Shown here: in pieces, positions 1 through 8,196 of the stretch | How positions within the stretch are numbered: position 1 is the stretch's first letter | Layout of the letters: every line of letters begins with the position of its first letter | Assembly (NCBI GenBank): GCA_944392565.1 | Contig: CALXWX010000006.1 | Location: 1-40,120, forward strand | DNA from: an uncultured Alphaproteobacteria bacterium | GTDB taxonomy: Bacteria > Pseudomonadota > Alphaproteobacteria > Rs-D84 | Direction: 5' to 3' | Length of the DNA: 40,120 bases | Position numbers and translations under genes: made by a program | The notes under the pieces: generated by a model | What the model saw: the letters and a program-made list of their open reading frames with translations, nothing else | Told to the model about the DNA's origin: nothing | Database searches by the model: none

Positions 1-250
<250 letters not shown>

Positions 251-344
251 ATCTTTTTGTTTGACTTTTTCAACAGTCAGACATATGCTTGAAGAGTAAG
301 TTCAAAGCATTGATTCTTAGACTTACGATTGTTCGCTGGATTTA

Positions 345-460
345 TTCTGGTGATTATAGAGCGGGAGTCACCCTCTGTTCCATCCCGAACCAGACAGGGA
401 AACCCCGTATCGCCGATGGTACTTTGGCTTCAGCCACGGAAGAGTAGGTCGTCGCCAGAA
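345..460 (+). rRNA. rrf: 5S ribosomal RNA
   Basis: The block around 361-450 carries the typical 5S core (CCATCCCGAAC, CGCCGATGGTACT, AGAGTAGGTCG). Its ends pair to form helix I. The pairing runs beyond the mature molecule: 336-350 and 455-469 are perfect 15-bp complements, as expected for a precursor processing stem. No tRNA was seen between 23S and 5S or after 5S. Exact mature ends are approximate. Confidence 0.95.
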
Positions 461-521
461 TAAATCCAGTTTATTACACGAAGTTTTAACGAAGTGTAAT
501 CCTGACATAAGAACCGAATTT

Positions 522-550
522 AACCGCCCATGTGGCGGTTTTTATTTTTT
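522..550 (+). terminator. Intrinsic terminator of the rRNA operon
   Basis: Stem AACCGCC/GGCGGTT (522-528 with 534-540), loop CATGT, followed by a long T-rich run. The same stem and loop recur at 2378-2400. A weaker inverted repeat (ATTACAC 473-479 with GTGTAAT 494-500) lies between 5S and this site. Confidence 0.85.
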
Positions 551-551
551 G

Positions 552-560
552 TGATATAAT
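552..560 (+). promoter_or_regulatory. Extended -10 promoter TGATATAAT
   Basis: TGATATAAT ends 8 nt before the ATG at 569. Transcription would start at or next to the start codon, and there is no Shine-Dalgarno sequence, so a leaderless mRNA is inferred. Confidence 0.6.
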
Positions 561-568
561 TTATTATT

Positions 569-1189
569 ATGACACAAGACGATCAAATACAATCTTTGCT
601 GGATAAAATGCATGCGATGTTCAACGGCGCGGTTGGACCAAATAATCGTAGCGAATATATGCAGCAACATAATGTTAGTGGAATAGATTGGCATTTTTCT
701 TTATCTGCCGATGATATTATAAATCAAAAGATTCCGCGTATGGTTGCCGGGTGCACGGGTATTGCAAAAGTTTTCTGTAAATACGCCACAGATGCCGGAT
801 TGGATTGTGTGGTCTTGACCACGGCGCGTATAGAAAATATGGATGGCGCGGCGCAAGACATCAAAGAAGGCAAAAAAGAACGCATAATTAATGGTCATCA
901 AATTATTGCTGTGTATGATAAAAATGGCAAATTGCGTGCCTTTGATCCGGACCAGAAAGAATTGAAATACATTAAATCAGAAATCAAAGTTGGCAATATA
1001 ATAAAATTTCGATTTGATACGGTTGTGCCGCATCTGATTACCGCCATTTTAACCCCGACCGAATATAGCAAAATTGATACATATAAAAAACTGCGCGATA
1101 TATATGTAAATGGTGTGGATAATAAAAAGCGCGGCTTTGTGCAGGGTAAAAATAAATTGGATATTTCAGGCAATTTAAAAAAATACTGA
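569..1189 (+). CDS. Transglutaminase-like cysteine hydrolase domain protein
   Basis: The 206-residue product has a possible papain-like/transglutaminase triad in the family's usual order: Cys62 in GCTGIAKVF, His110 in NGHQIIAVY and Asp126 in AFDPD. The Cys sits at the start of a helix-like stretch, and the His and Asp are on strand-like segments, as in transglutaminase-core proteins. No signal peptide or membrane segment is visible, so it is probably cytoplasmic. The start at 569 follows a TGATATAAT box by 8 nt with no ribosome binding site. The gene stands alone between the rRNA terminator and the repeat-controlled gene at 1340. Substrate and reaction (protease, amidase or crosslinking) cannot be told; the triad assignment rests on pattern only. 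Confidence 0.6.
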   Translation: MTQDDQIQSLLDKMHAMFNGAVGPNNRSEYMQQHNVSGIDWHFSLSADDIINQKIPRMVAGCTGIAKVFCKYATDAGLDCVVLTTARIENMDGAAQDIKEGKKERIINGHQIIAVYDKNGKLRAFDPDQKELKYIKSEIKVGNIIKFRFDTVVPHLITAILTPTEYSKIDTYKKLRDIYVNGVDNKKRGFVQGKNKLDISGNLKKY

Positions 1190-1234
1190 TCACCAAACAA
1201 AATGATTAATGGTTTTGTTTTGTGTGCAATTATG

Positions 1235-1330
1235 TTAAACCAAAAATATCAAAAATTGACAATCATAATATAAAACTTGACAATGCGCATATAAAAAGTT
1301 TACAATACAGATTATAAAACTTTACAAAGG
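1235..1330 (+). repeat. Direct-repeat array TTKACAAT, 21-22 bp period
   Basis: Copies begin at 1256 (TTGACAAT), 1277 (TTGACAAT), 1299 (TTTACAAT) and 1321 (TTTACAAA), spaced 21, 22 and 22 bp. Each is followed by an ATATAAAA-like tail. A degenerate fifth copy may start at 1235, again 21 bp upstream. A period of two helical turns puts all copies on one DNA face. The array overlaps the promoter of the next gene, which encodes a winged-helix protein, so it is a candidate operator. Confidence 0.7.
1277..1306 (+). promoter_or_regulatory. Sigma70-type promoter inside the repeat array
   Basis: -35 TTGACA (1277-1282), 18-bp spacer, -10 TACAAT (1301-1306). Both hexamers are part of repeat units. A Shine-Dalgarno AAAGG (1326-1330) lies 9 nt before the ATG at 1340, supporting that start. 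Confidence 0.65.
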
Positions 1331-1339
1331 CTTTTGATT

Positions 1340-2365
1340 ATGAGCAAAATTCGTAAAACTGCGGAAATTCGCCAATTCATTTTAGAAAATCTGTCAGATA
1401 AGCGATTGACACAATTGGTTGTTGATAAATTCAGTATTTCGCGTGCCGCTGTTTATCAGAATATAAATTACTTAGTGGACCAGGGCATCATATCGCATAA
1501 CAATGCCAGAAAGGGCAGAAAATATACATTGTCGGAACAGACATATGATTATTCTTATGAAATAAATTCTGGATTATCTGAATCTGCCGTATGGATGACT
1601 GATATTCAGCAGCATATGCCAACCAAAGATAATGTGCGGCGTATATGGGAATACGGATTTACGGAAATGTTTAATAATGCGATTGACCATTCCGAGGGTG
1701 CAAAAATCAAGGTAGTAATAGTGGTTGATGCATTAAAAACGCAATTATACATAATTGATAATGGTATAGGTATTTTTAGAAAACTGAAAAATAAATTTAA
1801 TTTATTAAACGAACACGAAGCAATTCTTGAACTGTCTAAGGGCAAATTGACTACAGACCGTACCCATCACACGGGCGAAGGCATATTTTTTACATCGCGT
1901 GCATTTGATTTATTTTTTATTGTTTCACATGGCATTGCTTTTACCCATAATGATAAATCCAAAAAGTATACAGATGTTTTATTTGATAATTTGAATTATG
2001 ATAACAGTGGCACAATTGTGTATATGGCATTAAACAATGACAGCGCGCGAAATTTGTCAGATGTTTTCAATATGTTTTCTGGGGATAATTATGGTTTTGA
2101 TAAAACTGTAATACCAATAAATCTGGCCAGATATGGCGACGATAATTTAGTGTCCCGGTCCCAGGCAAAGCGAGTTTTAGACAGGGTTCAATTATTCAAG
2201 CATGTTGTTTTTGATTTTGCCGGTGTCCCGCAAATCGGTCAAGCATTTGCAGATGAAATATTCCGGGTCTTTCATAATGCAAACCCAAATATAGAACTGG
2301 GATATATCAATGCAAATGAAAATGTCGTAAATATGATAAAACGCGCACAAGTATCAAATATATAG
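1340..2365 (+). CDS. Winged-helix / HATPase / STAS-like (DUF4325) fusion regulator
   Basis: Three modules are visible in 341 residues. Residues 5-64 look like a winged helix-turn-helix with a basic wing (NARKGRKYTL). Residues 95-250 hold a GHKL ATPase fold: N box FTEMFNNAIDHS (107-118), G1 box DNGIGIF (140-146) and G2 box TGEGIFF (178-184). About 270-341 matches the STAS-like DUF4325 type (KHVVFDFAGVPQIGQAFADE). No phosphoacceptor His (H box) or sensor domain is seen, so it is not an ordinary histidine kinase. The pieces resemble an anti-sigma kinase and its STAS antagonist joined to a DNA-binding domain, which suggests an ATP-dependent one-protein switch. The start at 1340 follows an AAAGG site. 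The upstream repeat array suggests autoregulation. The regulated process is unknown. Confidence 0.75.
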   Translation: MSKIRKTAEIRQFILENLSDKRLTQLVVDKFSISRAAVYQNINYLVDQGIISHNNARKGRKYTLSEQTYDYSYEINSGLSESAVWMTDIQQHMPTKDNVRRIWEYGFTEMFNNAIDHSEGAKIKVVIVVDALKTQLYIIDNGIGIFRKLKNKFNLLNEHEAILELSKGKLTTDRTHHTGEGIFFTSRAFDLFFIVSHGIAFTHNDKSKKYTDVLFDNLNYDNSGTIVYMALNNDSARNLSDVFNMFSGDNYGFDKTVIPINLARYGDDNLVSRSQAKRVLDRVQLFKHVVFDFAGVPQIGQAFADEIFRVFHNANPNIELGYINANENVVNMIKRAQVSNI

Positions 2366-2377
2366 AAAACGATCCCG

Positions 2378-2400
2378 ACCGCCCATGTGGCGGTTTTTCT
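2378..2400 (+). terminator. Intrinsic terminator
   Basis: Stem ACCGCC/GGCGGT (2378-2383 with 2389-2394), then TTTTT. The stem and CATGT-type loop match those of the rRNA terminator at 522. Confidence 0.85.
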
Positions 2401-2401
2401 G

Positions 2402-2429
2402 TTGACCTTTAAAGATTTTATGCTAGGAT
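2402..2429 (+). promoter_or_regulatory. Promoter TTGACC-16-TAGGAT, extended -10
   Basis: -35 TTGACC (2402-2407), 16-bp spacer, TGC plus TAGGAT (2424-2429). The same TGCTAGGATT string with a 16-bp spacer stands before valS at 36373. Confidence 0.65.
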
Positions 2430-2458
2430 TTACGCGGTAAAAACAAAGGAAAAAAGTA

Positions 2459-3040
2459 ATGTCAAATGCAATAATATGTCATGGTGTAAAATTTAAAGAA
2501 GAATTTGATATTATGCCCAAACCACTGTGTGCATCAATGTGGTATCCGTGGCTGCAACAAAGGTTAATCTTGGCGGGTGTCCCGACCCAGGTTCCATCTT
2601 TTACAAATTCATGGTTGCCGGCGCGTAATTATGCGGCGGATTCAGATATTCTGTCGCGCCAACAGATAGACGAAAATACTATTTTAATTGGTCATTCATG
2701 TGGTGGTGGACTGTTGATGAAATATTTATCTGAACATCCGAATATTAAGATTGGACATCTGGTGTTGGTTGCACCGTGGATAGACGCCCTGCATCAATTC
2801 CCACAGTACTTTAATAATTTTGAACCGGATCCAAAATTATCATTGCGGACAAAAACGATGGATTTGTTTTATTCTTTGGATGATTTTTACGGCAAAATAA
2901 TTATCAACGGGTGCCAGAAATTACAAAAAATCTATCCAAATATGAATGTGCATCGGTTCACCGACAAAGGGCATTTCAGCACATTTTCCAAGGTTCCAGA
3001 AGTATTTCAATTATGTTCCGGTTTTATAAAACAGCGATAG
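2459..3040 (+). CDS. Alpha/beta hydrolase, RBBP9/YdeN-like
   Basis: This 193-residue protein has the nucleophile elbow GHSCGG with Ser80 and a C-terminal catalytic His172 in DKGHFST. The small size and the N-terminal strand ending in CHG fit the RBBP9/YdeN serine-hydrolase group of cytosolic enzymes. The acidic triad member is not assigned. An AAAGGA site (2445-2450) lies 8 nt before the ATG. The gene has its own promoter and ends 2 nt before the convergent VIT-family gene, with no terminator between them. The family includes esterase-like enzymes and proteins of unsettled substrate, so no substrate is proposed. Confidence 0.8.
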   Translation: MSNAIICHGVKFKEEFDIMPKPLCASMWYPWLQQRLILAGVPTQVPSFTNSWLPARNYAADSDILSRQQIDENTILIGHSCGGGLLMKYLSEHPNIKIGHLVLVAPWIDALHQFPQYFNNFEPDPKLSLRTKTMDLFYSLDDFYGKIIINGCQKLQKIYPNMNVHRFTDKGHFSTFSKVPEVFQLCSGFIKQR

Positions 3041-3042
3041 TT

Positions 3043-3534
3043 TTACATATCTATCCCCAGACATACATTCGCACATAATCCAATTAAAAATGCAACAATT
3101 GATACGCCTGTACATATCCCCAGCATTTCCAAAAATGGGCGCATGTATGGGCGCTGTTGTGCATGCCCCAGAAAATAGTTAAATAAAAATATTTCTGTGA
3201 TTGCAATTGCAAACATTATCACCAGTTCTGTCGCACGATTTTCAAATATAAAGAATGGTATTATTAACAATATGCATGTTGCCATATACGCCCCACCTGT
3301 ATACAGGGCATTTGTAAACGCGTGTTTTCCACCGCTGGCGCGAACAGACAAATAATTTGATGCCCCCATAGACAAACTGGCGGTGATTGATGCAATAATT
3401 GCGGTCAGAATAATATAATACCTGTCTGCCATCGCAACCGCCAGTCCCGCAATCAGCCCGGTCAATGATACCAGTGCATCATGCATGCCCAGTACTATTG
3501 CACCCGCCGATTTAAAATTATTCTTGCGTATCAT
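3043..3534 (-). CDS. VIT1/CCC1-family membrane protein (putative metal transporter)
   Basis: The 163-residue product has about five hydrophobic segments. The first carries the family signature: GMHDALVSLTGLIAGLAVA corresponds to the usual GxxDGLVS motif of vacuolar-iron-transporter-like proteins. The second ends in SMGASNYLSVRAS, matching the typical SMxxxEYxSVxSQ. In SNYLSV an Asn replaces the usual Glu of that motif. Family members move Fe2+ or Mn2+ across membranes. It is shorter than many relatives and lacks an obvious cytosolic metal-binding domain. TGATAAAAT on the minus strand (3542-3550) ends 7 nt before the ATG with no ribosome binding site, so the mRNA is probably leaderless. Confidence 0.75.
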   Translation of the reverse strand: MIRKNNFKSAGAIVLGMHDALVSLTGLIAGLAVAMADRYYIILTAIIASITASLSMGASNYLSVRASGGKHAFTNALYTGGAYMATCILLIIPFFIFENRATELVIMFAIAITEIFLFNYFLGHAQQRPYMRPFLEMLGICTGVSIVAFLIGLCANVCLGIDM

Positions 3535-3541
3535 GACGCAT

Positions 3542-3550
3542 ATTTTATCA
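3542..3550 (-). promoter_or_regulatory. Extended -10 promoter TGATAAAAT
   Basis: Read on the minus strand, TGATAAAAT ends 7 nt before the ATG at 3534. It lies in the 53-bp divergent gap shared with the gene at 3588. Confidence 0.5.
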
Positions 3551-3587
3551 TTGTAAAAGGTTCGTTAATTCAGGTAAGTATTCATAA

Positions 3588-4127
3588 ATGCCATTATCGC
3601 GCGAATTTTATTTGCAAGACCCATTCATTGCCGCACGCGAACTGGTTGGGGCATACCTGTGCCGTCAGATGCCAGATGGTTCAGTTATTCGGGCGCGTAT
3701 CTGCGAATTGGAATTATACCTGGAAAATGATCGGGCATGTCATGCATTTGGTGGTCGATGCAGTCCGCGTAATGATGCAATGTTTATGGTGGGTGGGCAT
3801 GCATATGTATATTTATGCTATGGATTGCATAATATGTTTAACATAGTCCTGGGGGCGGCGGGACGCCCAGCGGCGGTACTGGTTCGTGCGCTGGAATGCA
3901 ACGATTGCAATGGACCTGGGAAATTATGTAAAACATTAAATATTACACGCGCCGATAACAGATTAGATTTAACAATTGGTAAAAATATTTGGATTGATGC
4001 GCGCGATACTGTGCCAAAAATAAAGACGGGGATGCGTATTGGTGTTGATTACGCCGGCGCGGATGCACAACTGCCGTATCGATTTGCAATTGCAAACAGC
4101 CCATACATCAGCAAACCGATTAAATAA
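3588..4127 (+). CDS. mpg: 3-methyladenine DNA glycosylase (AAG/MPG family)
   Basis: The product removes alkylated or deaminated purines from DNA in base excision repair. The 179 residues show the AAG order of motifs: FYLQDPFIAARELVGAYL at the N terminus, the catalytic Glu40 in CELELYL (human AAG: VETEAY), the DRACHAFGGR loop, PRNDAMFMVGGHAYVYLCYG, and NMFNIV. The length is slightly short for the family (about 185-210). It starts 53 bp from the divergent VIT-family gene and ends 3 nt before the convergent tsaC gene. No clear Shine-Dalgarno is seen at the start. Confidence 0.92.
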   Translation: MPLSREFYLQDPFIAARELVGAYLCRQMPDGSVIRARICELELYLENDRACHAFGGRCSPRNDAMFMVGGHAYVYLCYGLHNMFNIVLGAAGRPAAVLVRALECNDCNGPGKLCKTLNITRADNRLDLTIGKNIWIDARDTVPKIKTGMRIGVDYAGADAQLPYRFAIANSPYISKPIK

Positions 4128-4130
4128 AAA

Positions 4131-4709
4131 TTATTCAATCACCACGCCACCGGCACGAACAATATTTATATTATCGCCGTCTAAAACAGCAACTGTACTT
4201 GGTGCGCCGCCCATTGGTGCGACCGCGTTATCAATAACGATAATGTCTGGAAATGTTTTTCTGACCTCTTCGGCGGATTGTAATGTGGGCTGACCTGATA
4301 TATTTGCCGATGTTGTTGCCAAGCAATGTCCATCAATCACAGAACATAATTCCATAAATGGTTTATAGTTCGGTACGCGCACCCCGCCAAACACCATTGA
4401 ATCAGTACCTGCAACCGGCACCCCAATTGTCAATGCCCCCGGCCAGTATTTTTGCGCCAATTCAAATGCGCGCGCCGGATAATTCGCCATATATGGTTTA
4501 ATATGTTCAAAACTGTCAGACATAATTATTAAATGCTTGTTCGCAGGGCGCCGTTTAATTTCAAACAGTGCATCCGCCCCCGCGCGTGTTGGCAACGCCC
4601 CCAGTCCCCAAACTGTATCTGTTGGAAATGCAATCACACCACCAGATTTTAAATGATTGTTTAGTTTATCTATAAATGCTGGGTCTTGCAAACATGTCAT
4701 ACATGCCAA
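4131..4709 (-). CDS. tsaC: L-threonylcarbamoyladenylate synthase (YrdC/Sua5 domain)
   Basis: The enzyme makes threonylcarbamoyl-AMP from Thr, bicarbonate and ATP, the first step of t6A37 modification of ANN-decoding tRNAs. Visible motifs are GGVIAFPTDTVWGLG near the N terminus, the KRRP substrate-binding motif (EIKRRPANK), and ATTSANISGQP. The length of 192 residues is that of the single-domain TsaC type rather than long Sua5. A second in-frame ATG lies 9 nt downstream (MTCLQ) and could be the real start; neither has a good ribosome binding site. It faces ppdK across a 121-bp gap. Confidence 0.93.
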   Translation of the reverse strand: MACMTCLQDPAFIDKLNNHLKSGGVIAFPTDTVWGLGALPTRAGADALFEIKRRPANKHLIIMSDSFEHIKPYMANYPARAFELAQKYWPGALTIGVPVAGTDSMVFGGVRVPNYKPFMELCSVIDGHCLATTSANISGQPTLQSAEEVRKTFPDIIVIDNAVAPMGGAPSTVAVLDGDNINIVRAGGVVIE

Positions 4710-4830
4710 AATAAACCGTAAATCAATAATTGTAAAGTTAAAAGTTTTGAAAAAAATCTGCTTTTATCCTTGCGTTATGTTGCAAATTTTCACACAATCC
4801 AATGGCGTTTTAACATAAGGAGAAACCATA

Positions 4831-7491
4831 ATGAGTAATAAATGGGTATATACCTTTGGCAACGGTGCGGCAGAGGGCAAAGCCGATATGCGCAACCTGC
4901 TGGGGGGCAAGGGTGCCAATTTGGCAGAAATGAATTTGGTCGGTTTGCCGGTGCCGGCGGGCTTTACCGTTACAACCGATGTGTGCAGATATTATTATGA
5001 TAACAACCAAACATATCCAGCGGATTTAATGGACCAGGTGCGTGCGGGTATTGCACATATTGAACGCATTATGGGCAAAAAATTTGCCGATATGGAAAAC
5101 CCATTATTGGTTTCTGTGCGTTCGGGTGCGCGCGTTTCTATGCCTGGCATGATGGATACTGTATTAAATTTGGGATTAAATGATGACACGGTTCGGGCAT
5201 TGGCGCGGCATTCAAACAACGAACGGTTTGCATATGATTCATATCGTCGTTTTATTATGATGTTTTCTGATGTTGTTCTGGGGGCGGATATTGACCTGTT
5301 TGAACATACACTGGAACGGATGAAGGAAGACAAAGGATACAAGGTTGACACAGAACTGACCGCTGATGATTTAAAAGAACTGGTCGAAAAGTTCAAAGAA
5401 ATTGGTGTCAAGATTGGTAAAGTATTCCCACAAGATCCATGGGAACAGTTGAAATTGGGTATCGGTGCCGTGTTCGGCAGCTGGATGAGCAAAAAGGCCA
5501 TCACATATCGTAAATTAAACAATATCCCAGGCGATTGGGGTACCGCGGTTAATGTCCAGGCAATGGTGTTTGGAAATTCCGGCGATGATTCTGCCACGGG
5601 TGTGTGTTTCAGCCGTGACCCGGCAACCGGTGAAAACAAATACTATGGTGAATATCTGATCAACGCCCAGGGCGAAGATGTTGTTGCCGGTATTCGCACA
5701 CCACAACCAATGAGCAAGGATGATTCCGGTCGTCTGTCACTGGAAGAAGCAATGCCAGATGTCTACAAAGAACTGTGTGATGTCCGTGAAAAATTGGAAA
5801 AACATTACAAAGACATGCAAGACATGGAATTCACAATTGAACATGGAAAATTGTGGATGTTGCAATGCCGCAATGGTAAACGCACGGCGGCGGCGGCGGT
5901 TCGCATGGCGGTTGAAATGGTAAACGAAGGTTTATTGACCAAGCAAGAGGCAATCTTGCGCGTTGGTGCGGACCAGTTAGATCACCTGTTGCATCCGATG
6001 TTGGACCCCAAGGCAGAAAAGAAAGTTATCGCAACTGGTCTGCCGGCATCCCCGGGCGCGGCGGTTGGCCAGGCAGTGTTTAATGCCGAAGATGCTGAAA
6101 AATGGGCGGCATCTGGTAAAAAAGTTATGTTAATCCGCATTGAAACATCACCCGAAGATATCGCCGGTATGAACGCCGCCCAGGGTGTTATCACGGCGCG
6201 TGGTGGCATGACATCACACGCGGCGGTGGTTGCCCGTGGTATGGGTACACCGTGTGTATCGGGTTCACCAGATATCAAGATTGACTATGAATCAAAAACA
6301 ATGAAAACAACATCTGGCGTTGTTATTAATGAAGGTGATTGGGTATCAATCGATGGTGCCAAGGGTCAGATTATCGCCGGCCAGGTTCCAACCGTATCTG
6401 TGGAATTGACGGGTAATTTTGGCACACTGATGCAATGGGTTGATGAAATCAAAGATATCAAGGTCAAGGCAAACGCCGAAACGCCAAAAGATGCCAAACA
6501 GGCGCGTGATTTTGGCGCCGAAGGTATTGGTCTGGCGCGTACAGAACATATGTTCTTTGACCCATCGCGTATCCAGGATATGCGCGAAATGATTTTGGCG
6601 GATGACGAAGATGGTCGTCGTGCTGCGCTGGCGAAACTGTTGCCGTATCAAAAGGCAGACTTTGTCGAACTGTTCAAAATCATGGATGGTCTGCCGGTTA
6701 CAATCCGTTTGATTGACCCGCCATTGCATGAATTCTTGCCGCATACAGATGCCGATATTGCCGAATTGGCGGCGCATATTGGCAAATCTGTGGAATTTGT
6801 AAAGGCGCGTGCAGAGGCATTGCATGAACAAAATCCAATGTTGGGACATCGTGGTTGCAGATTGGCAATTACATATCCAGAAATTTGCGAAATGCAAACG
6901 CGCGCAATATTGTCTGCGGCACTGGAATGCAAGAATGCGGGCATTCGCGTATTCCCAGAAATCGAAGTTCCATTGGTCGGTTCCAAGAAAGAAGTCGATA
7001 TCGTTAAATCAGTTATCGATGCAACCGCACAATCACTGTTTGCCGAAACGGGCGACAGCATTGAATACACGGTTGGTTCAATGATTGAATTGCCGCGCGC
7101 GGCTGTTCTGGCTGATCAAATCGCAGAAAGTTGTGAATTCTTTGAATTCGGCACAAACGATTTGACCCAGACAACATTGGGAATGTCGCGTGATGACACG
7201 GGCAAGATTTTGGATGAATATCGTGCGCGTGGAATCTATGTTGCCGACCCATTTGCGTCCGTGGACCAAGAAGGTGTTGGCATTTTGATTAAAGATGCTG
7301 TAAATAAAGCGCGTGCGACCAAGGGGGCAAATATACACCTGGGCGTATGCGGTGAACACGGTGGTGATCCAGCATCAATTGAATTCTTCCATCGCGTTGG
7401 ATTTGATTCTGTATCGTGCAGTCCATTCCGTGTGCCAATTGCACGTCTGGCGGCGGCTCAGGCGGCGGTCAAATTCCCCCGCAAGAATTAA
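4831..7491 (+). CDS. ppdK: Pyruvate, phosphate dikinase
   Basis: The enzyme interconverts pyruvate + ATP + Pi and PEP + AMP + PPi, linking glycolysis and gluconeogenesis. The 886 residues follow the family order. An N-terminal ATP-grasp domain includes GGKGANLAEMN and the DPATGE region. The phosphohistidine domain has GGMTSHAAVVARG with His463. A C-terminal PEP/pyruvate TIM barrel has the catalytic Cys840 in GVCGEHGG. The length matches bacterial PPDK (about 870-890). AAGGAGA (4817-4823) lies 7 nt before the ATG. The gene is monocistronic and closed by a strong terminator. It carries by far the most GC-ending codons of the window's long genes, as expected for high expression. PPDK is common in anaerobic or energy-limited bacteria. 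Confidence 0.97.
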   Translation: MSNKWVYTFGNGAAEGKADMRNLLGGKGANLAEMNLVGLPVPAGFTVTTDVCRYYYDNNQTYPADLMDQVRAGIAHIERIMGKKFADMENPLLVSVRSGARVSMPGMMDTVLNLGLNDDTVRALARHSNNERFAYDSYRRFIMMFSDVVLGADIDLFEHTLERMKEDKGYKVDTELTADDLKELVEKFKEIGVKIGKVFPQDPWEQLKLGIGAVFGSWMSKKAITYRKLNNIPGDWGTAVNVQAMVFGNSGDDSATGVCFSRDPATGENKYYGEYLINAQGEDVVAGIRTPQPMSKDDSGRLSLEEAMPDVYKELCDVREKLEKHYKDMQDMEFTIEHGKLWMLQCRNGKRTAAAAVRMAVEMVNEGLLTKQEAILRVGADQLDHLLHPMLDPKAEKKVIATGLPASPGAAVGQAVFNAEDAEKWAASGKKVMLIRIETSPEDIAGMNAAQGVITARGGMTSHAAVVARGMGTPCVSGSPDIKIDYESKTMKTTSGVVINEGDWVSIDGAKGQIIAGQVPTVSVELTGNFGTLMQWVDEIKDIKVKANAETPKDAKQARDFGAEGIGLARTEHMFFDPSRIQDMREMILADDEDGRRAALAKLLPYQKADFVELFKIMDGLPVTIRLIDPPLHEFLPHTDADIAELAAHIGKSVEFVKARAEALHEQNPMLGHRGCRLAITYPEICEMQTRAILSAALECKNAGIRVFPEIEVPLVGSKKEVDIVKSVIDATAQSLFAETGDSIEYTVGSMIELPRAAVLADQIAESCEFFEFGTNDLTQTTLGMSRDDTGKILDEYRARGIYVADPFASVDQEGVGILIKDAVNKARATKGANIHLGVCGEHGGDPASIEFFHRVGFDSVSCSPFRVPIARLAAAQAAVKFPRKN

Positions 7492-7504
7492 AATTGTGGG
7501 AAAC

Positions 7505-7531
7505 AAAAACGGGGCAAATGCCCCGTTTTTT
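7505..7531 (+). terminator. Intrinsic terminator of ppdK
   Basis: Stem AAAACGGGGC/GCCCCGTTTT with a short AAT loop region and a T run. From the 3' arm (7520) onward, 55 bp are repeated at 12247-12301 after rpmA with one mismatch, so the terminator is part of a dispersed repeat. Confidence 0.9.
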
Positions 7532-7574
7532 CAAAGTGCAAAGTTCAGAGTGCAAAGTTCAATTGTTGTCCGCG
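7520..7574 (+). repeat. Dispersed repeat, module c, copy 1
   Basis: 55 bp (the terminator's 3' arm, then GTGCAAAGTTCAGAGTGC, ending TTGTCCGCG) recurs at 12247-12301 with 54/55 identity. An inverted, shorter copy is at 8360-8386 (25/27 over the core). It forms the left outer boundary of the GIY-YIG cassette. Confidence 0.85.
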
Positions 7575-7675
7575 GTTTTCTCTATTGTGTTATCATGCGA
7601 CTTTTTTCTGTGTCTTCCCGGTGTTTGACCCTTTTCCCCTTGTCATTTCGGGACGCGGGGTCCCCACCACACACC

Positions 7676-7708
7676 TGTCATCCTGGGGCTTGACCCCAGG
7701 ATCCAGGT
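7676..7708 (+). repeat. REP-like palindromic repeat, left inner copy
   Basis: 33 bp that is the perfect reverse complement of 8088-8120. Each copy contains its own hairpin TCCTGGGG-CTTGA-CCCCAGGA. A related GC-rich unit (GGGACGCGGGGTCCCC) lies just upstream at about 7650-7665. Confidence 0.85.
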
Positions 7709-7723
7709 TTATTAATATTATTT

Positions 7724-7751
7724 GCATCAGCAAATACAAATATTCTGATGC
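7724..7751 (+). promoter_or_regulatory. Hairpin covering the start codon of the GIY-YIG gene
   Basis: GCATCAG (7724-7730) and CTGATGC (7745-7751) are perfect complements with a 14-nt loop. The ATG at 7748 is inside the 3' arm. If transcribed, it could limit translation. No Shine-Dalgarno is visible. Confidence 0.4.
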
Positions 7752-8056
7752 GCGGAATACAAAAATATTATTATGTTTATATTTTGACCAGTGGCAGAAA
7801 TGGGACACTGTATGTTGGGTTTACCAGTAACTTGCCCCAGCGGATATATGAACACAAGCATCATTTAACACCAGGTTTTACTAGTCGGTATAATGTGTGC
7901 AAGCTGGTTTATTTTGAACGGTTTGAAGATGTTCACCAGGCGATTAAACATGAAAAACGACTGAAAGGATGGAAGCGCAATTGGAAAAAAGATTTGATAG
8001 AAAAATATAATCCGACATGGCGTGATTTATATGCTGATTTAAATATGTTATTATAA
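7748..8056 (+). CDS. GIY-YIG family endonuclease (small, COG2827-like)
   Basis: A 102-residue single-domain GIY-YIG nuclease. The signature pair appears as YYVYILTS and GTLYVGFTSNLPQRIYEHK, with the catalytic Arg in the LPQRIYEH helix, and HEKRLKGWKR with a candidate metal-binding Glu, as in the small stand-alone type. The domain cuts DNA in a metal-dependent way; the role of small stand-alone members is largely unsettled. It sits inside two nested inverted-repeat pairs (7676-7708/8088-8120 and 7536-7562/8360-8386). This suggests a link between this protein and the dispersed palindromic repeats, rather like REP-associated transposases. No other nuclease or transposase gene is near. Confidence 0.85.
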   Translation: MRGIQKYYYVYILTSGRNGTLYVGFTSNLPQRIYEHKHHLTPGFTSRYNVCKLVYFERFEDVHQAIKHEKRLKGWKRNWKKDLIEKYNPTWRDLYADLNMLL

Positions 8057-8087
8057 AATTGATATCGCATTCGCGACATGTTTTATT

Positions 8088-8120
8088 ACCTGGATCCTGG
8101 GGTCAAGCCCCAGGATGACA
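8088..8120 (-). repeat. REP-like palindromic repeat, right inner copy
   Basis: Perfect 33-bp reverse complement of 7676-7708, starting 32 nt after the GIY-YIG stop codon. A diverged partial unit of the same family (ACCTGGATCC, GGTCAA) is at 39829-39846. Confidence 0.85.
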
Positions 8121-8196
8121 CAGGAGTAGAGTCAAATCCCATAATGACAAAGGAAAAACATGAAAAGTCAAAATAAAAAATAAAGCACCATACCCA

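Noticed and set aside
1235..1330. Plasmid-type replication iterons
   Set aside because: The repeats overlap a promoter and no replication initiator gene is present; an operator is simpler.
4995..5639. Reverse-strand open frame inside ppdK
   Set aside because: The ppdK frame is unambiguous; the reverse frame has Ser-rich shadow composition.
7676..8120. CRISPR array or insertion sequence
   Set aside because: There is only one inverted pair, no regular spacers, no transposase and no target-site duplication that I can identify.
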